Assembly (NCBI GenBank): GCA_902783615.1 | Contig: CACZRQ010000098.1 | Location: 1 to 31,262 of the forward strand | Source of the DNA: an uncultured Bacteroidales bacterium | GTDB lineage: Bacteria > Bacteroidota > Bacteroidia > Bacteroidales > Bacteroidaceae | Direction of reading: 5' to 3' | Length of the DNA stretch: 31,262 nucleotides | Part shown: piece after piece, positions 31,238-31,262 of the stretch | How positions within the stretch are numbered: position 1 is the first letter of the stretch | Layout: the number at the start of each line of letters is the position of its first letter | Notes under the pieces: generated by a model | Databases searched by the model: none | Told to the model about the DNA's origin: nothing | Seen by the model: the letters and a program-made list of their open reading frames with translations, nothing else | Made by a program: the position numbers and the translations under genes

Positions 31238-31262
31238 TCAGGGGATGGCGTAGCCGCCACCC
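31238..31262 (-). CDS. Possible C-terminus of a minus-strand gene
   Basis: On the minus strand the last bases of the window read Gly-Gly-Gly-Tyr-Ala-Ile-Pro-stop (TGA at 31240-31238). Only eight codons are visible, so this may be chance. If real, it is the end of a gene just outside the window, upstream of the double-glycine peptide gene on the same strand. Confidence 0.2.

Noticed and set aside
31072..31260. Longer frame upstream of the double-glycine peptide, with a Pro-rich start
   Set aside because: It crosses the promoter (31104-31134) and the G-run; the Pro residues are just the translated purine tract.

Overview
The window looks like chromosomal DNA of a Bacteroidales bacterium, most likely Prevotellaceae. 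The evidence is repeated Bacteroidetes-type -7 promoter elements (TAnnTTTG, often TATCTTTG), a TonB-dependent receptor and several outer-membrane proteins of Bacteroidetes families (TorF-like porin, DUF3078, DUF4421), a YidC with the large periplasmic domain, and an Rnf cluster in the order rseC-rnfBCDGEA. No prophage, CRISPR array or insertion sequence is visible. The only hint of mobile DNA is the tail of an Rpn/PD-(D/E)XK-type protein at the left edge. All family names come from reading motifs; no database search was possible.

Layout. 1-3718: Rpn-like C-terminus with a duplicated DNA segment, an unrecognised basic protein, a secreted protein made of two repeats, a short frameshifted ORF, and a small outer-membrane barrel. 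3750-6891: a two-gene unit encoding a lipoprotein version of a phosphatidylserine-decarboxylase-like enzyme and a membrane SpoIIE/PP2C phosphatase with a HAMP domain. 6955-8583 (minus): an acyl-CoA-synthetase-type adenylating enzyme, divergent from the next operon. 8670-18745: six tightly packed or overlapping genes encoding a response regulator-PP2C phosphatase, a membrane coiled-coil/beta-propeller protein, a sensor histidine kinase that has lost its phospho-accepting His, a soluble kinase that keeps it, a TonB-dependent receptor and a diacylglycerol-kinase-family lipid kinase. 18826-18899: tRNA-Asp. 18939-21851 (minus): yidC followed by a Tat-exported metallophosphatase. 22040-23500: DUF3078 protein. 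23602-29707: rseC-rnfBCDGEA, with an RnfB carrying a second copy of its N-terminal Fe-S domain. 29860-30861: DUF4421 protein. 30871-31071 (minus): a 66-residue peptide with a textbook double-glycine leader and a 16-residue putative core.

How it may work together. The 8670-18745 operon is the most system-like part. A periplasmic propeller sensor with a degenerate kinase core is encoded next to a sensorless kinase whose core is clearly paralogous, and the only receiver domain in the window sits on a PP2C phosphatase in the same operon. I infer a split-kinase to receiver-phosphatase relay, with a membrane propeller protein and a TonB receptor as input or output partners. No RsbW-like kinase or STAS antagonist, the usual partners of SpoIIE phosphatases, is encoded here. 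The other candidate for novelty is the double-glycine peptide, which has its own near-consensus promoter but no processing or export gene in view.
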